From the NCBI GenBank assembly GCA_020250175.1, contig JADCEN010000006.1, positions 1 through 64,000 of the forward strand: a DNA stretch of 64,000 nt. The letters run 5' to 3'. Positions 1 to 10,500 of this stretch are shown piece by piece. Source of the DNA: Rhodobacter sp. GTDB taxonomy: Bacteria > Pseudomonadota > Alphaproteobacteria > Rhodobacterales > Rhodobacteraceae. The stretch's first letter is position 1. Every line of letters begins with the position of its first letter. Made by a program: the position numbers and the translations under genes. The notes beneath the pieces were generated by a model. The model ran no database searches, had not been told where the DNA came from, and worked only from the letters and a program-made list of their open reading frames with translations.

Positions 1-360
1 AACTACGATGCGTTTCGGCGCTATCTCATCGAGCCTTTCCGGACGGGAGAGGAGAGGGTTGAGACTGCGCGGTCTGATCACCGCGTTGATCTGCCCCTGA
101 ACAGGCGCGAAATCGTCAGCCCTTCAGCGATCCTGATCATCGACGGGATATTCCTGCACCGTGACGAACTGTGGACCTTGTGGGACTACAGCATCTTCCT
201 GAGCGTGCCATTTGCATTGGCTTACAAGCGGATGGCACTTCGGGACGGCTGCGACCCCAATCCGGAAGCCGCCAGCAACCACCGATACTATGCGGGCCAA
301 CTGATCTATTTGGACACCTGCAGGCCCCAGGAGCGAGCTGCCTTGGTCATCAAGGGCTGA
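1..360 (+). CDS. uridine kinase-like P-loop kinase, C-terminal part (5' end outside window)
   Basis: Frame 1 is open from base 1 to the TGA at 358-360; translation ...ILIIDGIFLHRDELWTLWDYSIFLSVPFALAYKRMALRDG... resembles uridine kinase-like proteins. Confidence 0.7.
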   Translation, partial: NYDAFRRYLIEPFRTGEERVETARSDHRVDLPLNRREIVSPSAILIIDGIFLHRDELWTLWDYSIFLSVPFALAYKRMALRDGCDPNPEAASNHRYYAGQLIYLDTCRPQERAALVIKG

Positions 361-442
361 GCCAAGTATACTTCCGAATTCGAACCAAGTTCTGGTTCGG
401 ACCGAAATCCGTGTTTGGGCATCCTGTGTCTGTTGGCGAATA

Positions 443-1129
443 CTACTCGGACAGTTCAAACACCATCGTGACGCTGGCCGAGGTGGAGATTTCGCCGGCA
501 GCGACAGGGACCGCGCGTGCGAACTCGGCGTCCGCCATGCGGAACATCGGCATTGGGATGCTCGCGCCGCCCTCGGTGATCGCAACGACGGGGCCAAGCA
601 CAAGCCCTGCCGCGTCGGTCAGCAGCTTTGCCCGGGCCATGGCATCGGCCACGGCCAGCTTGCGCGCCTCGTTCAGCGCAGGAACCGGGTCCGCCAGACC
701 GAAGGTGAGGCCGTTGAAGGTATTGGCCCCGTCCTGGATGGTGCGGTCAAGCACGCCGCCCAGGGCATCCAGATCACGGACCCGCACGGTCAACTGGTTC
801 ATCGCCAGATAGCCAACGATTCGCGGCGTCACCTCGCCCTGGGGCTGTTGCCAGTTCGGGCTCAGCGACAGGCCGGACGTCTGCAGATCGCGCTCTTCGA
901 TACCGGTGGCGCGCAGCTGCTCCAGAACGGCCCCGAGCTGCACCGAATTCGCCGCCATCGCCTCGGCCGCCGTGGTGCCTTCCGTGGTGACACCGAGGTT
1001 GATCATGGCCATGTCGGGCTTTGCCTCGACCGTGCCTTCGCCGGTGACGGTAATGCGGGCGGTTTCGGACGCCAGAGCGGCCGAGCAAAGGACAGACCCC
1101 AAAAGCAGGGCCGTGAACAGGGAACGCAT
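443..1129 (-). CDS. SIMPL (DUF541/YggE-like) domain periplasmic protein
   Basis: MRSLFTALLLGSVLCSAALASETARITVTGEGTVEAKPDMAMINLGVTTEG: signal peptide then typical SIMPL start; longer ORF upstream is antisense to the next gene. Confidence 0.9.
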   Translation of the reverse strand: MRSLFTALLLGSVLCSAALASETARITVTGEGTVEAKPDMAMINLGVTTEGTTAAEAMAANSVQLGAVLEQLRATGIEERDLQTSGLSLSPNWQQPQGEVTPRIVGYLAMNQLTVRVRDLDALGGVLDRTIQDGANTFNGLTFGLADPVPALNEARKLAVADAMARAKLLTDAAGLVLGPVVAITEGGASIPMPMFRMADAEFARAVPVAAGEISTSASVTMVFELSE

Positions 1130-1291
1130 GGCAAAACCTCCTTGCAAGACTGCGGTAGTCTCTACCTGTTGCAGCGCCGGGACGCCAGCCGTCCGGTGCC
1201 TGTGTTTCCTTTGGCAAGAAGCTGCTTCAAACGGGACCCGCTGCAAGACCCGGACTCGCCGACCCAGGGAAATTCGTGTTAGACTGCGGCC

Positions 1292-4120
1292 ATGAAGCCG
1301 AACTTCGCCCTGAATTTCACCGATGACACCGTCACGCTTCTGCATCGCACTGTGCGGGGCTGGATGGAAGTGGGACGTGTTGCGTTTGACGACCCCAAGA
1401 TGGAGGCGGGCCTGGCCTATCTGCGCGCCTCGGCCCTGGGGCTTGAACCGCGCGGCATGACCACGAAACTGGTCATTCCGAATTCCCAGATCCGTTACAT
1501 GACCCTGCCCGCAGCGGGGCCGGATACGGCAAGCCGCCGCGCGCATATCCGCCGCGAACTGGAGGGCAAGACACCCTATGGGGTGGACGAACTGGTGTTC
1601 GACTGGTGGGGCAACGGCCCCAGTCTGCAGGTGGCCGTGGTGGCCCGCGAAACCCTGTCCGAGGCGGAGGCTTTTGCCACGGCACACCGGCTGAACCCGC
1701 TGTCTTTCGTGGCGATTCCGGGGGCAGGGCAATTCGGGGCCGAACCGTGGTTCGGACTGACCGCGCTGGCTGAAAGCCTGTTGGCCCCCGGCGAGCAGGT
1801 GGATCGCGACCAGAAGCCGGTCCAGATCGCCGGGCAGCTGCCGCGCGCGCAGGTGCCCGCCGAAACAGCATCTGCCCGGCAGGCTGACGCTTCGGTCGCC
1901 CCGGTGGAAAATCCCGGACCGCTGCCTGCCGCAGAGATCGCCACCGGGGAACCGGCAAAGTCGATGCCGCCGCCGGAGGCCGCTGCAGAAGCGCTTGCGC
2001 CAGCGGAACTGCCCGAAGCCGAAGCACAGGCAAAGCCCGCGTTGGCGGCACCTGACGCCCCCCTGACCGGTGCCGGGACGTTGGAGGCCGGGGTTTTCCA
2101 GAGCCCGGCCCCCGGCCCCGCCCCGGCGCAGACCGTCGCGGCCGAGGTTACGGCCGACAGGATCCCGGATGAGGCCGAAAGCAGCCCGCCTGCGGAACGC
2201 GCCCCGCAGATCACCCCGGCAGAACCTGCGGCAAGGACCGATACCATCCGCATGGCCACCGATTCCCGGTCTGGCAGGAAGGTGGTCCCGCTGCCGCGCC
2301 CCGGTGCCAGGCCGCGCGCGCAAAAGGCACCGGATGCAGCCCGTGTCAGCACTGCCGGACCGGCGCGGCAGGCATCCGTTCCGGCGGGCAGGACCGGCAG
2401 CGCAAGGTCGGCTGCGGCAGAGGCAGAGCGCTCGTCTGCGCGGGCGGCGGCATCAGACCGACCGGGCGAAGCGCGCGACGGTCCGGCGCGGACCGGCGCG
2501 ATGATCACTGCGGCCGGAATTGCCCTGCCGCGCGAACGCAAGCTGGCGGTCGTACCGAAACGGGACCCCGGTTCAGGCCCGGACCGGGCGCGGCCCCGGA
2601 CAGTGGCGAACCCGGCAACAGCGCAGTTCGGCAATCAGCCCCTGCATCGCGGCAGGCCCCGGCTCCTTGGCCTGATCCTGACGGTGATGCTGCTTCTGCT
2701 GCTTGTCGCTGTTGCGACCCTGTCGTCTTACCTCATCGCCTTTGACGCTGGCGAAGACAAGCCTGCCGTTGCGGTTGCAGCGGTGGAACCACCGTCATTG
2801 CCGGGGGCTGCGCCTGCGGGGCTTGCTTTGACGGAGTTTTCCGCTGCGACCAGCGACGTCCTGGCCAATGTGCGGGCCCCGGCAGAGATCGCCGTTGTCC
2901 CGGTTGCAAAGGCTATCCCCGGGCCGGTTGCCGCATCCTTGCCCGACGTCACCGTCGCTGCGGCGGATGCCGCTGCGGCACCAAGGGTTGAGGCGGCAAC
3001 CGTGGTACAACCGGCCACGACAGCCGCCGACATACGCACCCCCGGTGCGGAACCGCAGGACGAGGTCCTGCTTGCAAGGATCGACCCGGTCATCCCGACA
3101 GGCGATACCTTGGCCCTTGCCGCGCCAGAGACCGCGACCGACCCCATCCCCCCGGCGCAACCCGCGCCGCCGCCATTCGCAACGCGGGATCAGGTCGATG
3201 CGGACAGCCCGATCAGGCTACCGGACAAGGGCATCGTGACGCCGGGGGGTGTCTTGATCATGGCCGGTCCGCCGCCGCGCGTTCCGCCGCCGCGCCCCGG
3301 CGCGATGGTGCAGCCCGTGACCGATGCCGGGGGTGGAGCGCCATTGCCTGGGGCCGCTGGCGCTGCGGGCGCGGTGCCGGTCGCCTACGCCGACCCGGCC
3401 CTGGAAGATGCACGGCCCCTCCTGCGCCCGGACGGTTTGGTGCCGCCTGAAACCGCTCCGCCGGACGAGGCGGCAGAACTGACGGACACCCCGGCAGGCC
3501 GACTGACCAGCCCCAAGCCGCGCGCCCGCCCGCCCGGGCTTCCTGCCGCCGCCGAGGCTGTGCCGCAGGCCGACAGCGCCGCCGCCCAGGCGGCCGGGGC
3601 ATCGCTTGTGGGGATGGCCGGGGAAGGTGCCGCCAGTCCGCTGGCCATCGCCGTTTCCCGCAAGCCGGCCGCGCGCCCGGCACAGGCTGGCGCCGCCGTG
3701 GAAGCCGCCGTTTCCGTGGCTGCCGCCGATGCCTCTCTTGTGCCTGACACGGGAATGCTTGCGCCTGTCGTGCCCGAGCCGCAGCCTGTACCGGCCGCCA
3801 AGCCCGCCGAAGATGACCCCGAAGCGGCAGAGATTGACGAACCCGAAATCGCATCAGCCGCACCTTCGGTTCCGACGCGCGCTTCAGTCGCCAAACAGGC
3901 GACCTTCAGGAATTCGATCAACCTGTCGAAGATCAATCTGATCGGTGTCTATGGCAGCTCTTCCAACCGCTATGCCATGGTCCGGCAGGCCAATGGCCGC
4001 TTCGTCAGGGTCGCGGTCGGTGATCGGGTTGACGGCGGCCGCGTGGCGGCCATTTCCGACCGCGAATTGCATTACGTCAAGAACGGCACCACCCACAAGC
4101 TGGCAATGCCCAAGGGTTGA
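1292..4120 (+). CDS. large Ala/Pro-rich membrane protein with PilM/GspL-like N-terminus and GspC/PilP-like C-terminal domain
   Basis: 942 aa; N-term KLVIPNSQIRYMTLPAAGPDTASRRAHIRRELEGKTPYGVDELVFDW; single TM LLGLILTVMLLLLLVAVATLSSYLIAF; C-term NLIGVYGSSSNRYAMVRQANGRFVRVAVGDRVDGGRVAAISDRELHYVKNG. Confidence 0.75.
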   Translation: MKPNFALNFTDDTVTLLHRTVRGWMEVGRVAFDDPKMEAGLAYLRASALGLEPRGMTTKLVIPNSQIRYMTLPAAGPDTASRRAHIRRELEGKTPYGVDELVFDWWGNGPSLQVAVVARETLSEAEAFATAHRLNPLSFVAIPGAGQFGAEPWFGLTALAESLLAPGEQVDRDQKPVQIAGQLPRAQVPAETASARQADASVAPVENPGPLPAAEIATGEPAKSMPPPEAAAEALAPAELPEAEAQAKPALAAPDAPLTGAGTLEAGVFQSPAPGPAPAQTVAAEVTADRIPDEAESSPPAERAPQITPAEPAARTDTIRMATDSRSGRKVVPLPRPGARPRAQKAPDAARVSTAGPARQASVPAGRTGSARSAAAEAERSSARAAASDRPGEARDGPARTGAMITAAGIALPRERKLAVVPKRDPGSGPDRARPRTVANPATAQFGNQPLHRGRPRLLGLILTVMLLLLLVAVATLSSYLIAFDAGEDKPAVAVAAVEPPSLPGAAPAGLALTEFSAATSDVLANVRAPAEIAVVPVAKAIPGPVAASLPDVTVAAADAAAAPRVEAATVVQPATTAADIRTPGAEPQDEVLLARIDPVIPTGDTLALAAPETATDPIPPAQPAPPPFATRDQVDADSPIRLPDKGIVTPGGVLIMAGPPPRVPPPRPGAMVQPVTDAGGGAPLPGAAGAAGAVPVAYADPALEDARPLLRPDGLVPPETAPPDEAAELTDTPAGRLTSPKPRARPPGLPAAAEAVPQADSAAAQAAGASLVGMAGEGAASPLAIAVSRKPAARPAQAGAAVEAAVSVAAADASLVPDTGMLAPVVPEPQPVPAAKPAEDDPEAAEIDEPEIASAAPSVPTRASVAKQATFRNSINLSKINLIGVYGSSSNRYAMVRQANGRFVRVAVGDRVDGGRVAAISDRELHYVKNGTTHKLAMPKG

Positions 4121-4138
4121 AGCCGGGCTTTGCCGCGC

Positions 4139-5149
4139 CTAGCGGTCGGTCACGCCCGCCTCGGCGAAGGTGGCCATGCCGGAATGACAGGCAACAGCCC
4201 CCTGAACCACCCCGATCGCCAGCGCCGCGCCCGATCCTTCGCCCAGCCGCAGCCCAAGCGACAGCAGCGGAGCCTTGCCCAGCGCCTGCAGCAGGCGTCC
4301 ATGGGCGCTTTCCGCGCTTTGATGACCGGCGATGCAATGATCCAGCGCGCCCGGCACCTCTGCTTCCAGCACGCCAGCTGCGGCACAGCAGATGAACCCG
4401 TCCAGAATGACCGGAATGCGTTCCGTCCGGGCGCGGGCAATGGCCCCCGCCATGGCGGCAATCTCGCGCCCGCCAAGGCGGCGCAGCGCCTCAAGCGGGG
4501 GGACCCCGGCGTGCAGGGCCAAGCCATCGGCGACCACCTGCGTCTTCAGCGCCAGACCGGCGTCATCAATACCGGTGCCGCGCCCGGTCCAGTCTGCGGC
4601 GGTGCCCCCGAACAGGGCGCAGGCAAGGGCGGCGGCAGAGGTGGTGTTGCCGATGCCCATTTCCCCCGTCACCAGAAGATCGGCGGCCGGATCGACCGCG
4701 TCCCAGCCTGCGGCCAGGGATGCAACGACGTCAGCCTCGGTCATCGCCGCCTGCGCGGTGAAATCGGCGACGGGCCGGTCAAGGTCCAGCGCGTGCACGT
4801 CCAATCGCGCCCCGAAGCAGCGGGCAAGCTGGTTGATCGCCGCCCCGCCCGTGCGGAAGTTTGCCACCATCTGCGCCGTGACCCTGGCCGGAAATGCGGA
4901 AACTCCGCGCGCGGTGATGCCGTGGTTGCCGGCGAAGATCAGCACAAGGGGGTGATCGATGCGCGGTTGCGCCCTGCCTTGCCAGGCGGCGACCCATTGC
5001 GCCACCTCCTCCAGCCGGCCAAGGGACCCTGCGGGTTTCGTCAGCACCGCATCGCGTGCCAGCGCCTGCGCCCGTGCCGCCGCATCCGGCTGCGGAAGCC
5101 TTTGCAGAAGGCTGCGAAAGGCATCAAGGCTGGCAAAGGGGGCAGGCAT
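4139..5149 (-). CDS. cobT: nicotinate-nucleotide--dimethylbenzimidazole phosphoribosyltransferase
   Basis: [22 protein letters not shown]...[21 protein letters not shown]...[31 protein letters not shown]. Confidence 0.95.
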   Translation of the reverse strand: MPAPFASLDAFRSLLQRLPQPDAAARAQALARDAVLTKPAGSLGRLEEVAQWVAAWQGRAQPRIDHPLVLIFAGNHGITARGVSAFPARVTAQMVANFRTGGAAINQLARCFGARLDVHALDLDRPVADFTAQAAMTEADVVASLAAGWDAVDPAADLLVTGEMGIGNTTSAAALACALFGGTAADWTGRGTGIDDAGLALKTQVVADGLALHAGVPPLEALRRLGGREIAAMAGAIARARTERIPVILDGFICCAAAGVLEAEVPGALDHCIAGHQSAESAHGRLLQALGKAPLLSLGLRLGEGSGAALAIGVVQGAVACHSGMATFAEAGVTDR

Positions 5150-5230
5150 GGCGATATCCCTGATTGAGTTCCGGCACGGGCCTCGTTAGCGGTTGGCGGC
5201 GGCGGCGACCAGCATGGAAGGGGTATCCTT

Positions 5231-6004
5231 GTGACAAGGCATGACAGCTGGCGGCCGCAGGTGTTTGATGTTCTGGCCGCGCTCGGGTTGCTGACCCGCC
5301 TGCCGCTGTATCTGGACGGCGCGCGCGCGCAGGCGCGGGGCGCGGCGGCGGCCTGGGCCTGGCCCCTTGCCGGGGTGAGCGTGGGCCTGTTCGGTGCCGC
5401 AGCGGGCGGGCTGGCGCTGTGGCTGGGCGCGGCACCGGCAGCGGCGGCGGCGATTGCGATTGCCGCGCAGATGGTCGTGACCGGTGCCCTGCATGAGGAC
5501 GGCCTTGCCGACAGCGCCGACGGGCTGTGGGGCGGATGGGACAGGGCGCGGCGGCTGGCAATCATGAAAGACAGCCGGATCGGAACCTACGGGGTTCTGG
5601 CGCTTGTGCTGGTGACGCTGCTGCGCTGGGTGGCACTGGCCGGGCTGTTTGCCACAGGCACGCCCTGGGGCGCGCTGGCAGCGGCGGGGGCGCTGTCCCG
5701 CATGCCCATGGCGGTGCTGATGGCGGCCCTGCCCAACGCGCGCGGATCAGGCCTGGCGCACAATGTGGGCCGCCCCGAAGCGGCCACCGTTGCCATGTCC
5801 TGCGCTGCGGGCTTGGCTTGCGGGTTGCTTGCGGTGGGGGCGCCGGCGTTCAGCGCGGCCTGTTGGGTGGCGGCGGTCTGCCTGGCCGTCGGCCTTGTGG
5901 CCCGGGCCAGGATCGGCGGCCAGACCGGCGACATTCTGGGCGCGTCGCAGCAGCTATCCGAAGCCGTTGTGCTGACCCTGATCGCGGCACCCCTTGCGGC
6001 ATGA
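5231..6004 (+). CDS. cobS: adenosylcobinamide-GDP ribazoletransferase
   Basis: LGLLTRLPLYL...GALHEDGLADSADGLWGG.DRARRLAIMKDSRIGTYG motif. Confidence 0.95.
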   Translation: MTRHDSWRPQVFDVLAALGLLTRLPLYLDGARAQARGAAAAWAWPLAGVSVGLFGAAAGGLALWLGAAPAAAAAIAIAAQMVVTGALHEDGLADSADGLWGGWDRARRLAIMKDSRIGTYGVLALVLVTLLRWVALAGLFATGTPWGALAAAGALSRMPMAVLMAALPNARGSGLAHNVGRPEAATVAMSCAAGLACGLLAVGAPAFSAACWVAAVCLAVGLVARARIGGQTGDILGASQQLSEAVVLTLIAAPLAA

Positions 6005-6036
6005 AAAAACCGCAGCGGCAAGGCTGCGGTTCCTTT
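6004..6036. terminator. bidirectional intrinsic terminator between convergent cobS and carD
   Basis: AAAAAACCGCAGC-GGCAAG-GCTGCGGTTCCTTT: 9-bp stem with A tract and T-rich flank. Confidence 0.75.
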
Positions 6037-6053
6037 CCTTGGCATGGCAGGGA

Positions 6054-6563
6054 TCAGGCAGCGCGCGACACCAGAACCTCGTCCACCGTTTTGGCAGCCC
6101 CGGCCTCGTCCACACCGCTGACGGCGGCGACTTCGCGGGTCAGACGTTCCAGGGCGGCCTCGTAAAGCTGACGCTCGGAATAGCTCTGCTCGCGCTGGTC
6201 ATCGGTGCGGTGCAGGTCACGGACCACCTCGGCGATCGACAGCAGGTCGCCAGAGTTGATCTTCTGTTCGTATTCCTGCGCCCGGCGCGACCACATGGCA
6301 CGCTTGACCTTGGCCCTGCCCTTGAGCGTATCCAGCGCCTTGGTCACGACATCGGGCGACGAAAGCTGGCGCATGCCGATTTCGGTTGCCTTGTGGGTCG
6401 GCACACGCAGGGTCATCTTGTCCTTTTCAAAAGAGATGACGAACAGTTCCAGGGTCAGTCCCGCAATCTCCTGTTCTTCGATCGAAATGATCCGACCGAC
6501 GCCATGCGCCGGGTAAACCACGAACTCGTCCGGGCGGAATTCAGCTTTCTTTGACTTGGTCAT
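6054..6563 (-). CDS. CarD/CdnL-family transcriptional regulator
   Basis: FVVYPAHGVGRIISIEEQEIAGLTLELFVISFEKDKMTLRVPTHKA. Confidence 0.95.
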   Translation of the reverse strand: MTKSKKAEFRPDEFVVYPAHGVGRIISIEEQEIAGLTLELFVISFEKDKMTLRVPTHKATEIGMRQLSSPDVVTKALDTLKGRAKVKRAMWSRRAQEYEQKINSGDLLSIAEVVRDLHRTDDQREQSYSERQLYEAALERLTREVAAVSGVDEAGAAKTVDEVLVSRAA

Positions 6564-6858
6564 TCAGGTCGCTTCCTCAGGTTCACATCCATCATCCGAC
6601 GACAATTTCCCTTGCCGCGGCTGTGCGCCCCGGTGAAAGAGAATGTGGCAGTCGCTGGAAATCCTGCCCCTGGAACAGCCGGTCCAAGGCCAGTGTCAGG
6701 CTTCCGTGCATGTTTATGACAAGTATATGTAGCACGAGTTTGCCCGGATTCCAACGGTGCCAAGCCGCCATAAACAGGGGATTCCCGCAGGAAAGTTCCA
6801 CGGATTAAGGATTTCTTGCGCCCGGCACCGGTCACCGCGCGAATCGCCTGGCCCGAGT

Positions 6859-7197
6859 TCAGCCGCCCGGCCCGGGCGCTTCGGAGAAGCAGTTCTCAAG
6901 CTTGCCGGGCTTGCCGTCCATCGCATCGGCACCGGGCAGGGGGTCTTTGCGCGTCACGATGACCGGCCAGGCTTCGGAATACTTGCGGTTGAACGCGACC
7001 CATTTTTCCATGTCCGGCTCGGTGTCCGGCCGGATGGCGTCCGGCGGGCATTCCGGTTCGCACACGCCACAGTCGATGCATTCATCCGGATGGATGACAA
7101 GCATGTTCTCACCCTCGTAGAAGCAGTCGACCGGGCAAACCTCGACGCAATCGGTGTATTTGCAGGCGATGCAGTTGTCGGTCACCACATAAGTCAT
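6859..7197 (-). CDS. fdxA: 7Fe ferredoxin
   Basis: [55 protein letters not shown]; cysteine cluster pattern. Confidence 0.95.
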   Translation of the reverse strand: MTYVVTDNCIACKYTDCVEVCPVDCFYEGENMLVIHPDECIDCGVCEPECPPDAIRPDTEPDMEKWVAFNRKYSEAWPVIVTRKDPLPGADAMDGKPGKLENCFSEAPGPGG

Positions 7198-7251
7198 CGC
7201 AGGCCCAGGCTCCTTCCCCGTCACCGCGCCTTGCTAGAGCAGGTTTCCGTA

Positions 7252-7554
7252 TCATTCAAGCGGCGACGATGCCGCAACGGGCGGCAGATCAAGGTCAAGG
7301 TACAGCTGTTGCGCCTCGGGGGCGGACCCGCGCCGGGGCGCGGTCTGCAGGATGCGGATCAGCCGGATTGCGGCCCCCTGCGGAAAGGTCAGCGTATCCC
7401 CCGCGCCAACGGCATGGGCGGGTTTTGCGGTGCGCGTTCCGTTCACGCGGACATGGCCGGCGGCAACCTCGGCAGTGGCAAGGCTGCGTGTCCTGAAAAA
7501 GCGCGCGTGCCACAGCCATTTGTCCAGCCGGACGGTCACGCGCGGGCCGGTCAC
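7252..7554 (-). CDS. RNA-binding S4 domain protein (Hsp15-like), GTG start
   Basis: VRLDKWLWHARFFRTRSLATAEVAAGHVRVNGTRTAKPAHAVGAGDTL. Confidence 0.9.
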   Translation of the reverse strand: MTGPRVTVRLDKWLWHARFFRTRSLATAEVAAGHVRVNGTRTAKPAHAVGAGDTLTFPQGAAIRLIRILQTAPRRGSAPEAQQLYLDLDLPPVAASSPLE

Positions 7555-7569
7555 GCCACCCGCCCCCGG

Positions 7570-10500
7570 TCAGATCCGGGTCCTGAGTGCCGCAAGCACG
7601 GCAAAGGGGCTGTCCGGATCAACCTTCTGCTCGCGCGGGGGGCGCGCCTCGAACACCTTGGGTTGGGTGTCGCGCGGGCGATCAGAACGCTCGGGGCGGT
7701 CAGGGCGGTCGGGGCGGTCATCCCGGTCAGCGGGTTTGCCGCCTTTTGGCCTGGGCTTGCCCTTGACGCCGTCGTTGCGCCCGCGCGGGCCGTCCTTCCG
7801 CCGCCCGTCCCCCTCGGGACGGTCCGTGCGGGGGCGGTCCGGGCGTTCCGGGCGATCCCCCGCCGTGGCCGGTGCCGCCGCATCTTCCTGCGCCGTGGCA
7901 GGGGCCGGGGCAGGGGCGGCGGATTGCGGGCCGTGTCTGCGCGCCTCCGGGCGCGCGCGCCGGGGGCCACGGTTTTCGCCGCCACGCGCGCGCGGTGCCC
8001 AGACGAAGGTATAGAAGCTTTCCATTTCAACGCCCGCCGCCGGGGCCGCATCCGCTTCACTGCGGGGCGGCGCGGCATCAGACGCGGGACCATCTGCCCC
8101 GGCCCCATGCGGGTCCGTCTGCCCGGAGTCTGCCGCAGGCGGTGCGGCACCTGCATCGGGACCCGCCGCAGGATCGGGCGCAACCCCTGCGTCACCTTCG
8201 GCAGGCACATCCGCTGCGACCGCGGGTGCGGGCACCGCTGCCGCCGCTTCGGGCCTGACTTTCGGCCGTTCCGACCTGTCGCCACGATAGCCAAGCCCTG
8301 CCATCAGATCGGCGAACTGATCCAGCGTCATGCCGGTGATCGACAGCATGTCGGCTGTCGCCTCAAAACCGGCGCGGCTGTCCTTTGCCCGCAGCAGATC
8401 GGCCAGCCGTTCCAGCATGTCGATCCGGATCGCGCGGCTGCCCGCCGGATGATAGCCCGCCAGCGTGTAGTGTTTCTTCGGAACATCAGCCAAGTAGGGA
8501 ATCGTCACCAGGCCAGGCGGCGGGCTTTCGGGAAACTCCTGCAACCCCTGCGCCAGCGACCACAGCACCAGGCGCAGCCGCGTCGGCGCGGGCTTGAGCA
8601 GCGGCGGCAGGAAAATGGTGAACTGGCCAAAGCGCACGCCATGCCGCCGCAGCACCGAGCGCAATTCCTGGTCCAGCGATTTCACGTCCGCAGCCACCTC
8701 GTCGCGCGGCAAGATGCCCAGACCTTCGACAAGGCGAAAGGCAAAACCGCGGGCCAGACCCTGCAATGCCTCGTCCCGGCCCATCGCCAGCAGCGGCTCG
8801 AACAGGGTTGCCACCTTGCGGTCGATGAAATGCTGCAGGCGGCGGCGCACCTTGTCGGCCACGTCGACCCCGGCTTCCTCGTCGACAAAGGCCTCGACCT
8901 GCGGCTTCATCGCTTCGGCCCCGGCAATCAGCTTGCCCACGGCCGAGGCCCCCCACATCAGGCCGCCCTGTTCGGTGAAATCAAGCTCGGTATCCGGCGC
9001 GTTGTAGAAGCGGTCCGCGCGCAGATGAAATTCCGGTTTCAGCGCCTCATATGCTGCCTGGCGCAACGTGCGCGCCTCGTCGGGCGAAGCCGACGCATCC
9101 TGGCGAAAGCGGAACCCTTCAAGACGGCCGACGAATTCGCCTTCCACCGCCACTTCGCCCTTGTCGTTCACCTCTGCCACAAGGCTCTCCTTCTGTTTCA
9201 ACCGGCGCAAAAGCACACTGGTGCGCCGGTCTACAAATCTTTGGGTCAGGCGGGCGTGAAGCGCGTCTGACAAGCGGTCTTCTACCGCGCGGGTCGCGTC
9301 ACGCCAATGACTTTCATCGGCGACCCATCCCTTGCGCTGCGCGACATAGGTCCAGGTGCGGATATAAGCGAGACGTTTCGAAAGGGCGTCGATATCGCCG
9401 TCGGTCCTGTCGATGCGGGCAATGTTCGTGGCAAGCCAGTCAACGGGCACCTGCCCCTTGTCGGCAAGAAAGCCGAAGATACGCGCAAGCAGCCCCGCAT
9501 GTTCCGCTTCGGAAATCGACCGGAAGTCGGGGATGCGGCAGACATCCCACAGCAGCCGTACCGCCAGGGGGCCGTGCAGCCTGTCCTGAATCTCGGGCAT
9601 CGCGGACAGGGCTTTCAGCGCCAGCACATCATCGCTGTCGCGCGCCCGCGTCAGCCAGTCGTTCGAGGTGGGCGCCTCCAGGCTGCCGATCAGCCGGGCG
9701 GCAGTGCCGAACTCCAGAACCTCGTTGCGCCAGTGCAGTTTCCTGACCGGGGCAAAGCGGTGGTTCTCGATGGCATCGATCAGCTCTTCGTCAAAGGGGC
9801 GCGCCTCGCCGGTGACCCCGAAGGACCCGTTGTCGGTATGCCGCCCCGCCCGGCCGGCGATCTGGCCGATCTCGTGGGGGAACAGCGGCCGCATGCGCCG
9901 CCCGTCATATTTGGCCGTCGCGGCAAAGGCGACGTGCCGGATATCCAGATTAAGGCCCATCCCGATGGCATCGGTGGCCACCAGATAGTCGACATCGCCG
10001 TTCTGATAGAGTGCCACCTGGGCATTGCGGGTGCGCGGCGAAAGCGCCCCCATGACCACGGCGCAGCCCCCCTTCTGGCGGCGGATCAGTTCGGCGATTG
10101 CATAGACATTTTCAACCGAAAAGCCGACAATCGCGCTGCGCGGTGGCATGCGGCTCAACTTCTTCGAACCAGCCCAGGCAAGCTGCGACAAGCGGTCCCG
10201 TTTGACGAAAGTCGCGTTCGGCACCAGCGCCGCAATCGCGCCGCGCATCGACTCGGACCCCAGAAGCAGCGTCTCGTGCAGCCCGCGCGCCGTCAGCAGG
10301 CGGTTGGTAAAGACATGGCCCCGCTCAGGGTCGGCGCAAAGCTGAATTTCGTCGATGGCGACATAATCCGCCCCGATCTCCAGCGGCATCGCCTCGACCG
10401 TGCAGACCCAGTACTGGGTGCGGTCGGGAACGATGCGTTCTTCGCCGGTGACCAGCGCCACCACCGACGGGCCGCGCGCCGCGACGATGCGGTCATAAAC

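Noticed and set aside
4130-5167. Long + strand ORF (345 aa) opposite cobT
   Set aside because: Antisense shadow ORF of a high-GC coding region; cobT on the minus strand is unmistakable
5150-5230. Cobalamin riboswitch between divergent cobT and cobS
   Set aside because: The gap is only 81 bp and has no B12-box (GCCACTG-like) sequence
7690-7730. Tandem GGGCGGTC repeats considered as a CRISPR-like or regulatory array
   Set aside because: Imperfect, contiguous, no spacers, and in frame within the helicase coding sequence
6757-9270. 837-aa + strand ORF
   Set aside because: Spans antisense of ferredoxin, S4 protein and helicase; Arg/Gly/His-rich composition with no family resemblance
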